Below are positions 8,818 to 19,128 of a stretch of 64,000 nt of DNA, in pieces. A model generated the notes under the pieces. The model had not been told where the DNA came from and did not search any database. It saw only the letters and a program-made list of their open reading frames with translations. A program made the position numbers and the translations under genes. Where the stretch lies: positions 1-64,000 of the forward strand of contig JACKEL010000014.1 of NCBI GenBank assembly GCA_020632975.1, read 5' to 3'. The stretch is from Myxococcales bacterium (GTDB lineage Bacteria; Myxococcota_C; UBA6777). How positions within the stretch are numbered: position 1 is the first letter of the stretch; every line of letters begins with the position of its first letter.

Positions 8818-9771
8818 TCAATCGTCCGCCCGCAGATTTTGTAGGATATCGTAGGCCTGTTTGCGGGTAATGTGTGGCCATCGTTGTGCGAGTTGTTTGG
8901 CGAGTTGGGAGAGAGGTGCATCGAGTTCGAGGAGTCGTTGTGCATCGAGTTGCATGGCGGTTTCGGGATCGAGGGGGGTGAGTGGCGTTTGTGTATCTTG
9001 GTTGGGTGTGGGGGGATTGAGTTGGGTATGGAGGATAGCGTGGGCTTGTGCAGCGCGTTCATCGTCTGCGCCATGGATGATCAGCACCATCTCACCGAGT
9101 TTATGGGTACGTTGTGCAAGATCTTGATGGATGGAGGAGAGTGTGCCGCGCATATATTCTTCGTGGAACTTGGAGATCTCGCGTGCGAGTGTGGCTTTGC
9201 GATCGCCTAGAATCTCTTGAAGGTCTTGCAGTTCCTCAAAGACGCGATGTGGCGAGACGTAGAGGATCAGGGAGAGGGGTTGGTACACAAAAAAAGCGAG
9301 GGCTTGTCGTCGTTTGGAGGCGGCGTGCGGTAGAAATCCGAGGAAGAGGAAGCGATCCGAAGGGAGCCCACTTGCAACGAGGGCGGTGAGTGCAGCGGAA
9401 GGGCCGGGGAGGGCGATGACGGGGACATTTTCTTGGATGGCATCGCGAACGAGGACATATCCAGGGTCGGATATCCCGGGCATGCCAGCTTCGCTGATGT
9501 AGGCGAAGCGTTCACCGCGCTTGCAAGCCGCAAGGATATCTTGGCTTCGTTGGGCTTCGTTGTCGCGGTGGAGGGAAGTCAGAGGTTTGTGTAGACCAAA
9601 GTGTCCGAGGAGTATCTTTGCGCTGCGGGTATCTTCGGCGGCGATACGGTCGACGCTAGCGAGGGTTCGGAGTGCGCGTAGGGTAATATCATCGAGATTG
9701 CCGATGGGTGTAGGGACGAGGTAGATGCCTGCTTGGAGGTCTTCGAAGGGGGGAAGGGAGAGGTTGAGCAT
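8818..9771 (-). CDS. rsmI: 16S rRNA 2'-O-ribose C1402 methyltransferase RsmI
   Basis: Family motifs are in order: YLVPTPIGNLDDITLRALR at the N-terminus, AAEDTRSAKILL, SLHRDNE, the SAM-binding stretch YISEAGMPGISDPGYVLV and the ALPGPSAALTALVASGLPSD segment. The enzyme methylates the 2'-O of C1402 in the 16S rRNA decoding centre using S-adenosylmethionine. At 317 residues it is slightly longer than typical (about 280) because of a C-terminal extension rich in Gln, Pro and Thr. The stop lies at the edge of the repeat mosaic. selB lies upstream on the same strand with an 82-bp gap, so a shared operon is plausible. Confidence 0.95.
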   Translation of the reverse strand: MLNLSLPPFEDLQAGIYLVPTPIGNLDDITLRALRTLASVDRIAAEDTRSAKILLGHFGLHKPLTSLHRDNEAQRSQDILAACKRGERFAYISEAGMPGISDPGYVLVRDAIQENVPVIALPGPSAALTALVASGLPSDRFLFLGFLPHAASKRRQALAFFVYQPLSLILYVSPHRVFEELQDLQEILGDRKATLAREISKFHEEYMRGTLSSIHQDLAQRTHKLGEMVLIIHGADDERAAQAHAILHTQLNPPTPNQDTQTPLTPLDPETAMQLDAQRLLELDAPLSQLAKQLAQRWPHITRKQAYDILQNLRADD

Positions 9772-9853
9772 GTTGGTTCCGTGTCTCGAAAGTTTGGCTG
9801 TCTTGGCTGGGTGTGGCTTACAGACTTATGCTGGAGAGTGTAGAGGGTTTTTC

Positions 9854-11791
9854 TTAGAGTGTTTGTTGGTGTGCGCTAGGATCGCGGAGTTTCCGCGAGT
9901 CGCCGTGTCGAACGGTGATGCGTTGTTTATCGAAGTACTCAGCAAGGGGGATGGTGAACTTGCGAGAGGTTTGTGTGAGTTGTTTGAAGTCTTGTGGGGA
10001 AAGAGTCTGATGTTGGAGTAAGAATTGTACCAAGCGTTCTTGGAGGTCGAGGAGGTGGGTGTGGTGGAAGTAGAGTTCATCAGAGACGCGGACCAAGGTG
10101 CCATTGCGAAAGAGTAGCGTGAGGATGGGTTTGAGGGTGCTTGCGGAAGTCTCGACAAGCTGGGGAAGATCCTGCACGCGAGGAGGATTTAAAGCGGCCT
10201 CAAGATAGGTTGAGATCAAGCGTTCTTCGAGGTTTGCGTGATCGCCTTCGAGTTGAACGAGGTGTGAATCGAGGCGAAGAAGATCTTGTGGTGGCGCGAT
10301 GGTTCCTTGCTTTTGCAGTGTTTGCAGGATGAGGTGAAAAAGCCGAGTGGATGGGCTTCTTAGCTGCTCGCGTAGGGCTTCGCGGGGCATCCCTTCGTGA
10401 AGTGGGTGTGTTTTGTGGTAGGTCTCGAGGATCTTTTGTGCTTCGAGGCAGAGTTGTTCGAGGGTTTGTGTGTGGAGGTAGTGTGGAGGGTCGCGATCGA
10501 GTTGAACGATGACGCTTTTGCTTGTGAGTTTTTGGAGCAATTGTTCGAGGGGTTTCCCAAAGATGCCAAGTCGTTGTGCGAGTTTGGATTTTTCGAGGGT
10601 TTGTTGTTGGCTTTCGAGGACGAGCAAAGACGCGCGTTGTTCGTCGTCTTCGAGGAGAAGTGTTTGGAGACGCGCGGAGATCTCGGGTCTTTGGCGCTTT
10701 CGTTTGGGGGGGAAGGGGTCAAGTATGACGCCACCTGCCACCGTGGAGCCATGCATGGGAAATCGTTCAAAGCCTCGTAAGATAAAGTGATCTTGTGGTA
10801 GGGCGAGGGTTTCTTCTTCGAGTAGGAGGTAAGCGAAGGTGTGTTCGTCGGGGGCGAGATGGCTTTGGGTGGGGAGCCAAAGACGACATGCGATCTGTTG
10901 GGTGCCAAGGTGACAGAGAAGTGGTGCGCGATGTTTGATGGGTTTGGGGAGGTGTGCGAGGACGCGAAGGGAGACAGCGATCTCGCGGCTGGGTTGGAGC
11001 GTGAGTTCATTGGTGAGGATCTGTCCGCGTTGGAGATCATCGAGGGGTATGCCTTGGAGGTTGACTGCGGTACGCTGGCCGTGATGGGCGGCTTGGACGG
11101 GTTGATGGTGGACTTGTAGTCCACGAACGCGCCCTTGGTAGGGGCCGGGTAGGACTTGGATTTGTTCACCTACGCGCAGATCATTTCCATGGAGGGAACC
11201 TGTGACCACGGGACCAAGCCCATGTAGCTCAAAGGTTCGGTCGATCGGGAGTCTTGTGGGGAGGGATCTTTGGGGTTGTGGAAGTTGTCTTGCGATGGAG
11301 AAGATCGCTTCTTGGAGTTCGGGGATACCTTGTCCAGTCTGCGCAGAAACCTCGAATACAGGGGCATCTTTAAACGGAGTGCCTTGGAGTTCTTGGAGGA
11401 TATCTGCGCGGATGAGTTCGAGCCATTCAGGATCAACGAGATCGCATTTGGAGAGGACGATGATGCCTTGTCGGATGCCAAGAAAGCGACAAATGGCGAG
11501 GTGTTCTCGTGTTTGTGGCATGATGCCTTCGTCTGCGGCGATCACGAGCATTACAAAGTCCATCCCGCTGGCACCTGCGACCATGGTACGGATCAGCCCC
11601 TCGTGCCCGGGAACATCGACCAAGCCTACTTGAACATCGTGTGTTTGAAGGGAGGCGAAGCCAAGATCGATGGTAATACCACGGCGTTTCTCTTCGGGGA
11701 GTCGGTCTGGATCATGTCCAGAGAGTGCGTAAACAAGACGACTCTTTCCGTGGTCGATATGGCCGGCTGTTCCGAGGATTCGGTGTATCAT
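9854..11791 (-). CDS. selB: Selenocysteine-specific translation elongation factor SelB
   Basis: A translation GTPase with G1 GHIDHGKS (about residues 10-17), switch II VDVPGHE and SKCD in place of NKxD, followed by the beta-barrel domains and C-terminal winged-helix repeats that bind the SECIS RNA. It delivers Sec-tRNA to UGA codons. ATG 11791 (MIHRILGTAGH) is chosen because GAGGG lies seven bases upstream and the GTPase fold begins there; the frame continues upstream for 20 more residues without homology. Length of about 645 residues fits bacterial SelB. selA, selD and selC were not recognised in this window. Confidence 0.95.
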   Translation of the reverse strand: MIHRILGTAGHIDHGKSRLVYALSGHDPDRLPEEKRRGITIDLGFASLQTHDVQVGLVDVPGHEGLIRTMVAGASGMDFVMLVIAADEGIMPQTREHLAICRFLGIRQGIIVLSKCDLVDPEWLELIRADILQELQGTPFKDAPVFEVSAQTGQGIPELQEAIFSIARQLPQPQRSLPTRLPIDRTFELHGLGPVVTGSLHGNDLRVGEQIQVLPGPYQGRVRGLQVHHQPVQAAHHGQRTAVNLQGIPLDDLQRGQILTNELTLQPSREIAVSLRVLAHLPKPIKHRAPLLCHLGTQQIACRLWLPTQSHLAPDEHTFAYLLLEEETLALPQDHFILRGFERFPMHGSTVAGGVILDPFPPKRKRQRPEISARLQTLLLEDDEQRASLLVLESQQQTLEKSKLAQRLGIFGKPLEQLLQKLTSKSVIVQLDRDPPHYLHTQTLEQLCLEAQKILETYHKTHPLHEGMPREALREQLRSPSTRLFHLILQTLQKQGTIAPPQDLLRLDSHLVQLEGDHANLEERLISTYLEAALNPPRVQDLPQLVETSASTLKPILTLLFRNGTLVRVSDELYFHHTHLLDLQERLVQFLLQHQTLSPQDFKQLTQTSRKFTIPLAEYFDKQRITVRHGDSRKLRDPSAHQQTL

Positions 11792-12011
11792 GAGAAAGCC
11801 CTCTGCAAGGTACAGCGTGCAAGTGACTTGCTTAGGTTTTGGGGAAGGCATACAAAAGGGCGTTTATCTATGTGCTTGGTAGGGATGGACTGTCAAGCGG
11901 TGAATAGGTTGCAAGAGCAAAGAGAAGGTGGTAGATTCTGAGAACTTTTGGCCCAGTTGCGGATATTTACAGGGCAATTCCCCCGATGCATCTGCTTTGG
12001 AGACTTTATTG

Positions 12012-15000
12012 ATGAGCGAAAAACGCGATCTCTTCGAGATCCCCCAGGGTATGAAGGATGATGTTTCAGATGCTGCAAAGCTGCTGCGAGGCTTTGTTTC
12101 AAGGGTCGATCATAGTCTTCGGGAGGATCGACACTCTGGACTATTTGATCAAGTGGACCCTGATGCCGCAGCAGATGCAGACGCGACGGATTCTGCCGAC
12201 GCCATCGCAGAACACAACGACCCGATGCGAATCCTTGAGATGGAGGAGTCTGCTTCTTATCTAAAAGGGACGCAGATCCCGAACGCAGAGATCAATTCAT
12301 CGCAAGACAACAATATCTTTGGGGTTGCGCAAAAAGAGTATAGAGAAAAAGGCATCTCGTTGCCCAAGCCCAAAACAGAACGACCGATCACCTCGGATGT
12401 TCCGTTGTATGAGCCCGAAGATCTCTCGCAAACGATTCCTGATATGCCCCCTCCAGCGCTTGCTGGCCATGACGATCCGCTCCTTATCCGAGGTCCAAGA
12501 GAAAATGCGCCGACACTCAAAAATGAGGCTTTCTCTGAGTTCGAGACATCCCCCAATGTCCCGGCCTTTCGGCCTCCTGCTGAGTTTACAGAGCCCGTTC
12601 CTCCGCCCGAAGTCACTGGGGCCGATGTAAACGCATCTTCCCAGCCTGAACTCCCCGCACCCCCCGCGCTTTCGGGTCGCCCTCGAAAACATCCTACGCT
12701 GAGTACCTACCCAGGCTTACCCACTGTGAAGGATGTTTCTGAGTTGACGGAGACTTCTTTGGGAGCGGCCAAAGATCCAGATGCTTTGGATGCTGAGTTG
12801 GCGGACTTGAGTAAGATGCTCGACTCTGCCATCACTTCGCTGTCTCAAGATGTCCTACCTGCCGTGCCTTCGGGCCCCATCAATCCAGCAGAGATGTTGT
12901 CTTCGACTTCGACATCTTCTCCTTCTCGACCCGCTTTGCCGGATATTCAGGCATTTGGGACACTTGAAGTCGATGCGGTCCCCAACATGGACGAGCCCGA
13001 ACTCTCTCATGAGATCTCTGATCCAGAAGAACAAACCGCCCTTGAAGCTTTTCACAAAGCCTCGACTTCAGGGGAGCTTGATCGCTTTTCTGAAGATGGC
13101 GATATGACGCAGGCGGACAATCCTTCTCTTGATGACTTTGAAGCTCAACTTGAGGCCTCTGCGCCCAAAAAGACGAGCAGCTTCTCAGAGTTGGATGCTA
13201 TCTCGATGAATCTGTTGACGGATCTGTTAGAAACCGATCTCAAAAACAGTCTCGAAGAGCAAGTCCGTTCGTTGACGCAAGATGATTTGCAGTCTTACCA
13301 AGAGCCCGTCGTGGAGCAGCCTGTCGAAGAGGAAGCTTCTTCCGCTGTGGTCACAGAGCACACTTTGGAAGCTACATCTTTTGTGCCCAAAGACGGTGGC
13401 AAGGCGCTTTTTGCAGTGCCTGGGGATGCAGACACAGCTCCCACTTATGCGGCGCTCCCATCCTTCGAAGTCCCCGAAGGGGCCGACGATAGCGATGTGT
13501 CCCTCCATGAACAATCGCTTGAAGATGATCTTCTTTCTGTTGCAGAAGAACTCCCTGATAGCATTCGACAAACTCGCTCGATGCACCCGCTCAAAGACCT
13601 TGGATTGGAAGCACCCAAGGTTGAGATCGCAGCGATCTCTGTGGATGATGCTGGCTCTTTGGGAGGAGAACTCTCGAATATCTCGGGTGTGGATGATGTT
13701 GTCCCCAATGTCCTCGCGCAAGCCGAACAGATCGAGAAAACAGGGAAGTCTCCCAAAGTTGCGAAAAAGAATCCCAGCGCAACGCGCCCGATGACGCCCT
13801 TTATGATGGCGCCTCCCTCGACCGCTGCGGAAGAAACACCCGCAACCAAACCCGAGCCCGAGGCTTCTGCCAAAGCATCTGTTGAAAAGCCTGTTGCATC
13901 TGCCCCGAACTCAGGCGTTTCTTTCACTTTGGCGTCCGAAAAAGCGGTCGTGGACGAGGCTGCGAGCGTCGAATCACAAGAGATCGCCGTCAAGATGGAG
14001 GTTCTTGATCGCAAGCAACCTGTTACCGAGTCAGGTGTCTTTGCTTCTTTCTCCATCAGTGCGGAAAATACGGCGGAAGCCAAGCCCGCTGCACCCACAG
14101 CCAAACCTGCTAAACCCGCGAAGACCGAAGCTGCTCCCAAACCCGCAGCGATCAAAGTAGAGTCCGCGCTGAAGCCTGCTCCTGCACAGAAAGCGAAAGC
14201 TGCTTCTGTTGCTGAGCCCCATAGCGACTTGGATATCGACTTTGATTCGATGAGTGAGAACTTCTTCTCTTCTCCCGTCAATGAAACCCCTGGGCAGCTT
14301 CGTCACGAAGAAGATGACTTCCATAAACTGGTGGCTGAGCAAAAAGCGGAAGCGGATCGCAACCGTAAGTTGCTTCTCTTCGGTGGTGTCGGCGTGATCG
14401 TCGTTGCAGTGCTGATGTTGCTGGCGATCAGCAGCATGAAGCCGAAACCAAAGCCCGATCCGAACGAACTGACACCACAACCCATCGTCTCGCGTCGCAC
14501 ACCTCCTGCTCGCCGTGTTGAGACCCCCAGACCTGCCCCGCGTCCCAATGTTTTGGCGCGTAACACGCCCGATGCTGGGACCCCCAATGCTCCCGACGCT
14601 GGTGCACCCGATGCGATGGGCTCTGCGCCTCGACCCGTAGAGCGTCCAGTCGAACGACCAGTGGAGCGACCTGTCGAAAGACCCGTAGAGCGGCCAGTGG
14701 AGCGTCCCATCGAGCGTCCCATCGAGCGGCCTATCGAGCGTCCAGTCGAACGTCCAGTCGAACGTCGCGCTGTGAAGCGTCGTCCAGTCAAACGCCGCCC
14801 AGTCAAACGCCGCCCAGTCAAACGCCGCCCAGTCAAACGTCGTAAACGTAATCCTGCCCTTGCGAAAAAGTACTACGATGAAGGTATGCGTTTGATGTTC
14901 TCTGGAAAACTCCCAGCCGCTCGCCAAAAGATGCAAAGCGCAACCAAGGCTGACCCCAGGATGGGCGATGCACACCGTGTGTTGGGCTTGATCTACATGC

Positions 15001-15254
15001 GCATGGGGAAATCCAAACAAGCGAAGCGTTCTTTTAGACGTTTCTTGCGCGTTGCTCCCCAACTCCCCAACGGCCCCCACAGATCCGCGCTCTCGCAAAA
15101 CGTCTCTAGTCCCCACGCCCCATCCTTGCTCCCCACATCCCTGTCTTTACTTTCCCATCTTTTCCATCGTGAGCGTCCGAAAGACCCGCAGTTAGAAGCG
15201 GAAGGACACTCCTGCGCTGAGGTACGGCGAACCCAAGCGAACGACGACGCTTAG
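12012..15254 (+). CDS. Ala/Pro/Glu-rich single-pass membrane protein with (PVER)n linker and C-terminal TPR; 3' frameshift suspected
   Basis: Start ATG 12012 follows GGAGAC; a longer frame opens at 11928. Residues 1 to about 770 are acidic and low-complexity, likely cytoplasmic. One membrane segment follows (LLLFGGVGVIVVAVLMLLAI, about 790-810), then a Pro/Arg-rich stretch of PVER/PIER units and RPVK units, then TPR-like helices (KYYDEGMRLMFSGKLPAARQ, GDAHRVLGLIYMRMGKSKQA). The end looks shifted: one extra C in the run 15074-15078 gives ...GPPQIRALAKRL and a stop at 15107-15109, a normal TPR ending, whereas the frame as given runs on 48 non-homologous residues to 15254. No function is assigned; the topology resembles trans-envelope scaffold proteins. 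Confidence 0.6.
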   Translation: MSEKRDLFEIPQGMKDDVSDAAKLLRGFVSRVDHSLREDRHSGLFDQVDPDAAADADATDSADAIAEHNDPMRILEMEESASYLKGTQIPNAEINSSQDNNIFGVAQKEYREKGISLPKPKTERPITSDVPLYEPEDLSQTIPDMPPPALAGHDDPLLIRGPRENAPTLKNEAFSEFETSPNVPAFRPPAEFTEPVPPPEVTGADVNASSQPELPAPPALSGRPRKHPTLSTYPGLPTVKDVSELTETSLGAAKDPDALDAELADLSKMLDSAITSLSQDVLPAVPSGPINPAEMLSSTSTSSPSRPALPDIQAFGTLEVDAVPNMDEPELSHEISDPEEQTALEAFHKASTSGELDRFSEDGDMTQADNPSLDDFEAQLEASAPKKTSSFSELDAISMNLLTDLLETDLKNSLEEQVRSLTQDDLQSYQEPVVEQPVEEEASSAVVTEHTLEATSFVPKDGGKALFAVPGDADTAPTYAALPSFEVPEGADDSDVSLHEQSLEDDLLSVAEELPDSIRQTRSMHPLKDLGLEAPKVEIAAISVDDAGSLGGELSNISGVDDVVPNVLAQAEQIEKTGKSPKVAKKNPSATRPMTPFMMAPPSTAAEETPATKPEPEASAKASVEKPVASAPNSGVSFTLASEKAVVDEAASVESQEIAVKMEVLDRKQPVTESGVFASFSISAENTAEAKPAAPTAKPAKPAKTEAAPKPAAIKVESALKPAPAQKAKAASVAEPHSDLDIDFDSMSENFFSSPVNETPGQLRHEEDDFHKLVAEQKAEADRNRKLLLFGGVGVIVVAVLMLLAISSMKPKPKPDPNELTPQPIVSRRTPPARRVETPRPAPRPNVLARNTPDAGTPNAPDAGAPDAMGSAPRPVERPVERPVERPVERPVERPVERPIERPIERPIERPVERPVERRAVKRRPVKRRPVKRRPVKRRPVKRRKRNPALAKKYYDEGMRLMFSGKLPAARQKMQSATKADPRMGDAHRVLGLIYMRMGKSKQAKRSFRRFLRVAPQLPNGPHRSALSQNVSSPHAPSLLPTSLSLLSHLFHRERPKDPQLEAEGHSCAEVRRTQANDDA
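14635..14848 (+). repeat. In-frame 12-bp tandem repeats encoding PVER/PIER and RPVK units
   Basis: About twelve consecutive 12-bp units (variants of CCAGTCGAACGA) encode PVER or PIER. They are followed by about five units (CGCCCAGTCAAA) encoding RPVK. The linker therefore changes from mixed charge to strongly basic within the periplasmic part of the host protein. Unit number is likely to vary between strains by slippage. A Pro-rich rod spanning the periplasm or binding peptidoglycan is an inference. Confidence 0.75.
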
Positions 15255-15810
15255 CAGGGGGAGAGATCGAAGTGGAGAGTGACGGCCCCAATAAAAAAGA
15301 TGGGCAAGAATCCATAGTTGTATGCTTCACCAAACCATCGGGCATGTAGGTAGGGTTGATCCCCAACTCAATGCCCAGCGAGAAAAGTTTGGTGAAGAAC
15401 AAACGCCATAAGATCGTGAGGGGGATGCCTGCACCCACGCCGAAGATGCCCTTCCATCGGGTCCAATAGAAGTCGGCGCCAGCGCAAAAGTAGATCGCAT
15501 CATTGAAGTTGGGGAGGATGCCTTGGTGGACGATGGGGATGTGGAAGCGTATGCCTGTGGCGAGACCTTGTTCTGTGACGTCGAAACCACCGTGGACTTC
15601 GAGTTCCCAGACGCGCTTGGGGCCATCTTTGAACATAAACCCTTCTCGACGCGGCCCTCCTCCCCCGACATCATCGGGGTGGTCGATGCGGTACGCGTGG
15701 GCTGTTTGCGAAAAGAGCGCCACGAAAAGAAATAAACCGAAAAGTACGGATGTATGGATGTTTGCGAGGAGGTTGCGAGGTTGTACGGTCTGTGCTTTGG
15801 ATGAGAGCAT
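15248..15810 (-). CDS. Exported outer-membrane-like protein (frameshifted as sequenced)
   Basis: Start ATG 15810 has CAGGAG upstream. A signal peptide follows (VLFGLFLFVALFSQTAHA), then a region of about 150 residues of alternating aromatic and glycine residues (WELEVHGGFDVTEQGLATG, FYWTRWKGIFGVGAGIPL) typical of small barrel proteins. The open frame as given runs to 15106. Adding one G to 15340-15342 instead restores RWFGEAYNYGFLPIFFIGA and a stop at 15248, a natural aromatic-rich ending. It is convergent with the preceding gene and overlaps it only in the unrepaired frame. No family is named. Confidence 0.5.
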
Positions 15811-15972
15811 GGGTGAATCTCCTGCTTCAAGTCGTCGGATATCAAAAGGATAGAGTAGCACAGGCCCGCAGTGGAAAATCAACTGAATTGTGACATGGGG
15901 AGAGATGCAAGCAGGTGTTTGGGGAGTGGGCTAGAGAGGAAGTTGCGGGAGGATCGGGGGAATGGAGCCATT

Positions 15973-17014
15973 TTAAGGGAGGAGGTGATGGATGGGGGCC
16001 ATGATCTTGTCGCAAACAGCCTCAAAGAAGGGCGTGGGGGTCTTGGGGGCGGGGATTGCGCGTAAGAGCGCATCGAGGGACTGTTGGCGAAGCTGTTCCA
16101 TCTTTTGAAGGGAAGCATCCAAAGCACCGCAACGACGGATAAGATCGATGGCCCACGAGATATCTTGTTCGGTGGTTTCTTCGCGGGACAACGCAAGATG
16201 TCGTACAAACGAGCGGACTCTTCGTTGTTTGCGTGTCGAAGAGCATGCAATGCGGGGAAACTTGGCTTACCTTCAGCGATGTCGTCCCAATCGCATCGCG
16301 TCCTTTGTTGCCGTAGAGATCGAGGATATCGTCTTGGATCTGAAAGAGGGCGCCGAGTGGACGGGCGACTTCTTCGAGCACAAGGGTCGCATCTTCGGGG
16401 ATATCAGCAAGAATCGCAGCAGACATCATGGGGAGTGCGAAAAGGGCGGAGGTCTTTTTTTGCACGACTTCGAGATACAAAGCCTCTGTATCGATGGAGC
16501 GCAGAACTTCGAGGGGTCGCCACAGTTGTTTTTCGAGGGCTTGGCCAGCGATGATCGCGAGGGTTTGCGAAGCGAGAAGGCGTTGCAATCGCACGATGGA
16601 GAGGGGTTGGATCGCGAGGTTGGCGATCTGTTGTAGTGCGTGGAAATACAGCGCACTTCCCGCGTTGATCGCTTGGTAAGCATCAAAGGCCTTCCAAACG
16701 GTGGGGATGCCTCGTCGTTGTGTGTCGCCATCTTGGAGGTCGTCATGGACGAGCGTGGCATTGTGCAAAAGCTCGATCGCAAGGGCGGTTTGCGTGACAT
16801 GTGCAGGCGTTTGTGGTGTCGCAGTGGTTTGTCCATGGACAAGCTGATCAAAGAAAGCCAGTGTCAGTGCAGGGCGAAGAAGCTTACCCGTGCTTTTGAA
16901 GTGATGGGCAAGCATGGGAGCAAGTGCTTGATCTTGGGCCAATATACCAGGCTGCAAAGATTCCCAAGCGTGTTGTGCGTGTTCTTGATAAGGGGCGAGC
17001 ATATCGTTCGCCAT
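15973..17014 (-). CDS. Polyprenyl (farnesyl/geranylgeranyl-type) diphosphate synthase; two frameshifts as sequenced
   Basis: A class I trans-prenyltransferase that condenses IPP with allylic diphosphates. It has the first Asp-rich motif DDLQDGD, the second DDILD (FQIQDDILDLYGNKGRD) and the GKLLRPAL motif. ATG 17014 is chosen for AGGAG six bases upstream. Two one-base losses break it: at 16286-16288, where repair gives DAIGDDIAEGKPSFP, and at 16185-16187, where repair gives LRCPREETTEQDISWAID. The repaired protein ends at 15973 (about 347 residues). It is last in the mevalonate operon and so takes IPP/DMAPP onward to longer prenyl diphosphates. Chain length is not predictable here. Confidence 0.85.
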
Positions 17015-17086
17015 GGCGGACTCCTTTTCTTCGTCCACTTTGGACATCGGGGTCGTGGGTCTATTTCACCAAAGGGTCTTTGATCG

Positions 17087-18122
17087 TTAGGCCCCAGAGG
17101 TGCTTGGTGTGGGAGATGCGAGAACATTTGTGGCAAGCACGGAGAGTTGCCCAAAGGAACGGGTTTGTTCGACTTGATGGACACCTTTGCCATGACTTGT
17201 ACGGGTCGCGCTTGGAGCGTGAAAGGTTGGAGACAAGTCATGATATCAGCGAGACTGATCAGATCTTTACGATAGAAACATCCGATGCTATCGCCTCCTC
17301 CAGCCCCAAGGACTTGATCACAAGAGACTGATCTTTTGGAGAGGGCAAAGGCTTGGTCGAGCTGTTGTTGGAGCGGCGTGACGAGCGGGATCTCCATGGC
17401 TTGAGACCAACACGTTTCGTAACGGCTGTTTTCTGCGAGGGCTTGTAAGAGTCCCTGTCCTTCGCCTTGTTGGGCCGCGAGGTACACGCGTTCGACAGAG
17501 GCAAGCAGATCATCCCGTTCGCACTGGGCTTGTTCTTTGGGGCTTGTCGATAGGTGTGGATCATCTGTCGCGTATCAGCTTTTTTCTCTGAGCGTATCAG
17601 CAAAACACCGATCTCTCGGGGCCATACAAAGTGCTGGACAGTGGGGGCTTGGTCGGTGTGTGCGTCTTTGGCGGCGACGAGACCACCAAAGGTACACGCA
17701 GCGATGTCGAGCCCGCTGCCTTGTCCATTTTGTGCGATACGATGGGCTTTTCGAGCGAGCGCAAACAGTTTTTGTTGTGTGCAGTCGAGGCCCACAGACA
17801 GAGACATGGCGTGGGTGAGCGCAGTGGTAAAAGCCGCGCTGCTGCCGACGCCCCAACCATGAACAGGAAGTTCAAGATGGGTTTCAAAGCCGAGTGTACC
17901 AAGGGGAAGGTCGCATCCTTGTACGTTGGCTTCTTGGAGGATGACTTCGCGAACAGCATCTGCAAAAGGGTTGTTTCGCGGCCAAGCATCGACACTTTGC
18001 GCGTTGAGTGTGAGTTTCATCTCAGGTTCAACGGCGATGGCAAGGGAAGTATGGCCATCCAAGACGGTGTAGGCGCCTGAGATAAGGAGTTTGTGAGGCG
18101 AGCTTACGGTCCATTGTGACAT
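17087..18122 (-). CDS. Phosphomevalonate kinase, GHMP family; two frameshifts as sequenced
   Basis: A GHMP kinase: N-terminal SSPHKLLISGAYTVLDGHTS, the ATP loop HGWGVGSSAAFTTAL and a C-terminal GAGGGDSIGCF motif. By its place between mevalonate diphosphate decarboxylase and polyprenyl synthase, and by the ISGAYTVLDG signature, it is most likely phosphomevalonate kinase (MvaK2 role). Start ATG 18122 has AGGAG eight bases upstream. One base is missing from the G run 17539-17542; repair gives QAPKEQAQCERDDLLASVER. Another is missing near 17184; repair gives VMAKGVHQVEQTRSFGQL and a stop at 17087. It begins immediately after the decarboxylase stop. Confidence 0.8.
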
Positions 18123-18124
18123 CG

Positions 18125-19128
18125 TTAGGCTCCTGTTGATCCGATAGAATGGAGGTGATCGGGCCATTGCTCTTCACGTCGCGCAGCTTGATCAGATACG
18201 CGATCTTGGAGAAGTCGCAGGACCCCAGGGGTTTTTTGAAGGGCTTCGCTGATCGTCTCGCGGTATGCGGGATCGCAGAGGACCTTGACGTTGGGCCCTG
18301 CGTCGATCGTAAAGAAGCAAGGAATACCTTGTGCTCGTAGTTTTCGTACGGTTTCGATGGCTGCATGGGTGCCATCGAGGAAGTAATTCACGGGTGGTTG
18401 GGCTTGATGCATGACATCGTGCATAGCGAGACAGTTTTCTTCGCTGACATCGCCAAGAGCGCGGAAGTCATGGGCTGCGACAGCATCCATTGCGCGTTGA
18501 AGGTCTTCACCATTGCGTGTGTGAAAAGCCTCGTAGTTGGGGAAGTATCGCGGCATCGCTCCATGGCTTCGGTCGAACTGATCGGTTTGGTGCGGTCGTC
18601 GATCACGCAAGCGATCAGGGCGAGGGGCATGTGCGTTGCGGTGAACTTGCTTTGTGCGACGCAGTCTTTTCCTTCGGGTTCGATGCCAGCTTCCCAGAGC
18701 ACATAACCCGGATACAACGAAGCGAACCGCCGAACCGCTACCCAGTCGGGCCCAGCGTGCGACTTCGTCGCGTGGGGTGGTGCCGTCAGCGAGGGCGAGA
18801 TCGAGGGCGAAAGCCAACGCCGCCATCGAAGAAGCCGAGCTTGCGAGTCCTGCGCCTGAAGGAAGTCATTTTGGATCGTGATGGAGAGAGGCTGCTGGTT
18901 GCCCGTTGCAGCGCGTGCTTCGGGCCAAGACGCGCTGTGCTTTTTGGGATTGCCATACAACTTCCATTGATCTTCGCCCTGATCGAGGGGAGAGATCGCG
19001 ACCCATGTCCGCATCTTTTCCAAGGTCACGGAAAAGCTAGAGGTGAGGGGCAAATTGTGCTTGGTGTTGCGTTTTCCCCAGTATTTCACGAGCGCGATAT
19101 TCGAAGGAGCGCTGGTGTAGATGGTCAT
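18125..19128 (-). CDS. mvaD: Diphosphomevalonate decarboxylase; three frameshifts as sequenced
   Basis: N-terminal SAPSNIALVKYWGKRN and TSSFSVTL are diagnostic for this enzyme, which makes IPP by ATP-dependent decarboxylation. Repair of a missing C near 18861 gives NDFPSGAGLASSASS, the conserved ATP-binding loop. Removing an extra T near 18720 gives GSGSAVRSLYPGYVLWEAG. Adding a C at 18539-18542 gives RDTSPNYEAFHTRNGED. The C-terminal half (NYFLDGTHAAIETVRKLRAQ, FTIDAGPNVKVL) also fits. The start ATG overlaps the mevalonate kinase stop (ATGA), so translation is probably coupled. Confidence 0.88.

Noticed and set aside
14031..15116. A 361-codon minus-strand open frame across the (PVER)n region
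   Set aside because: It is the shadow of the 12-bp coding repeats, which give long antisense frames; the plus-strand protein has a membrane helix and TPRs.
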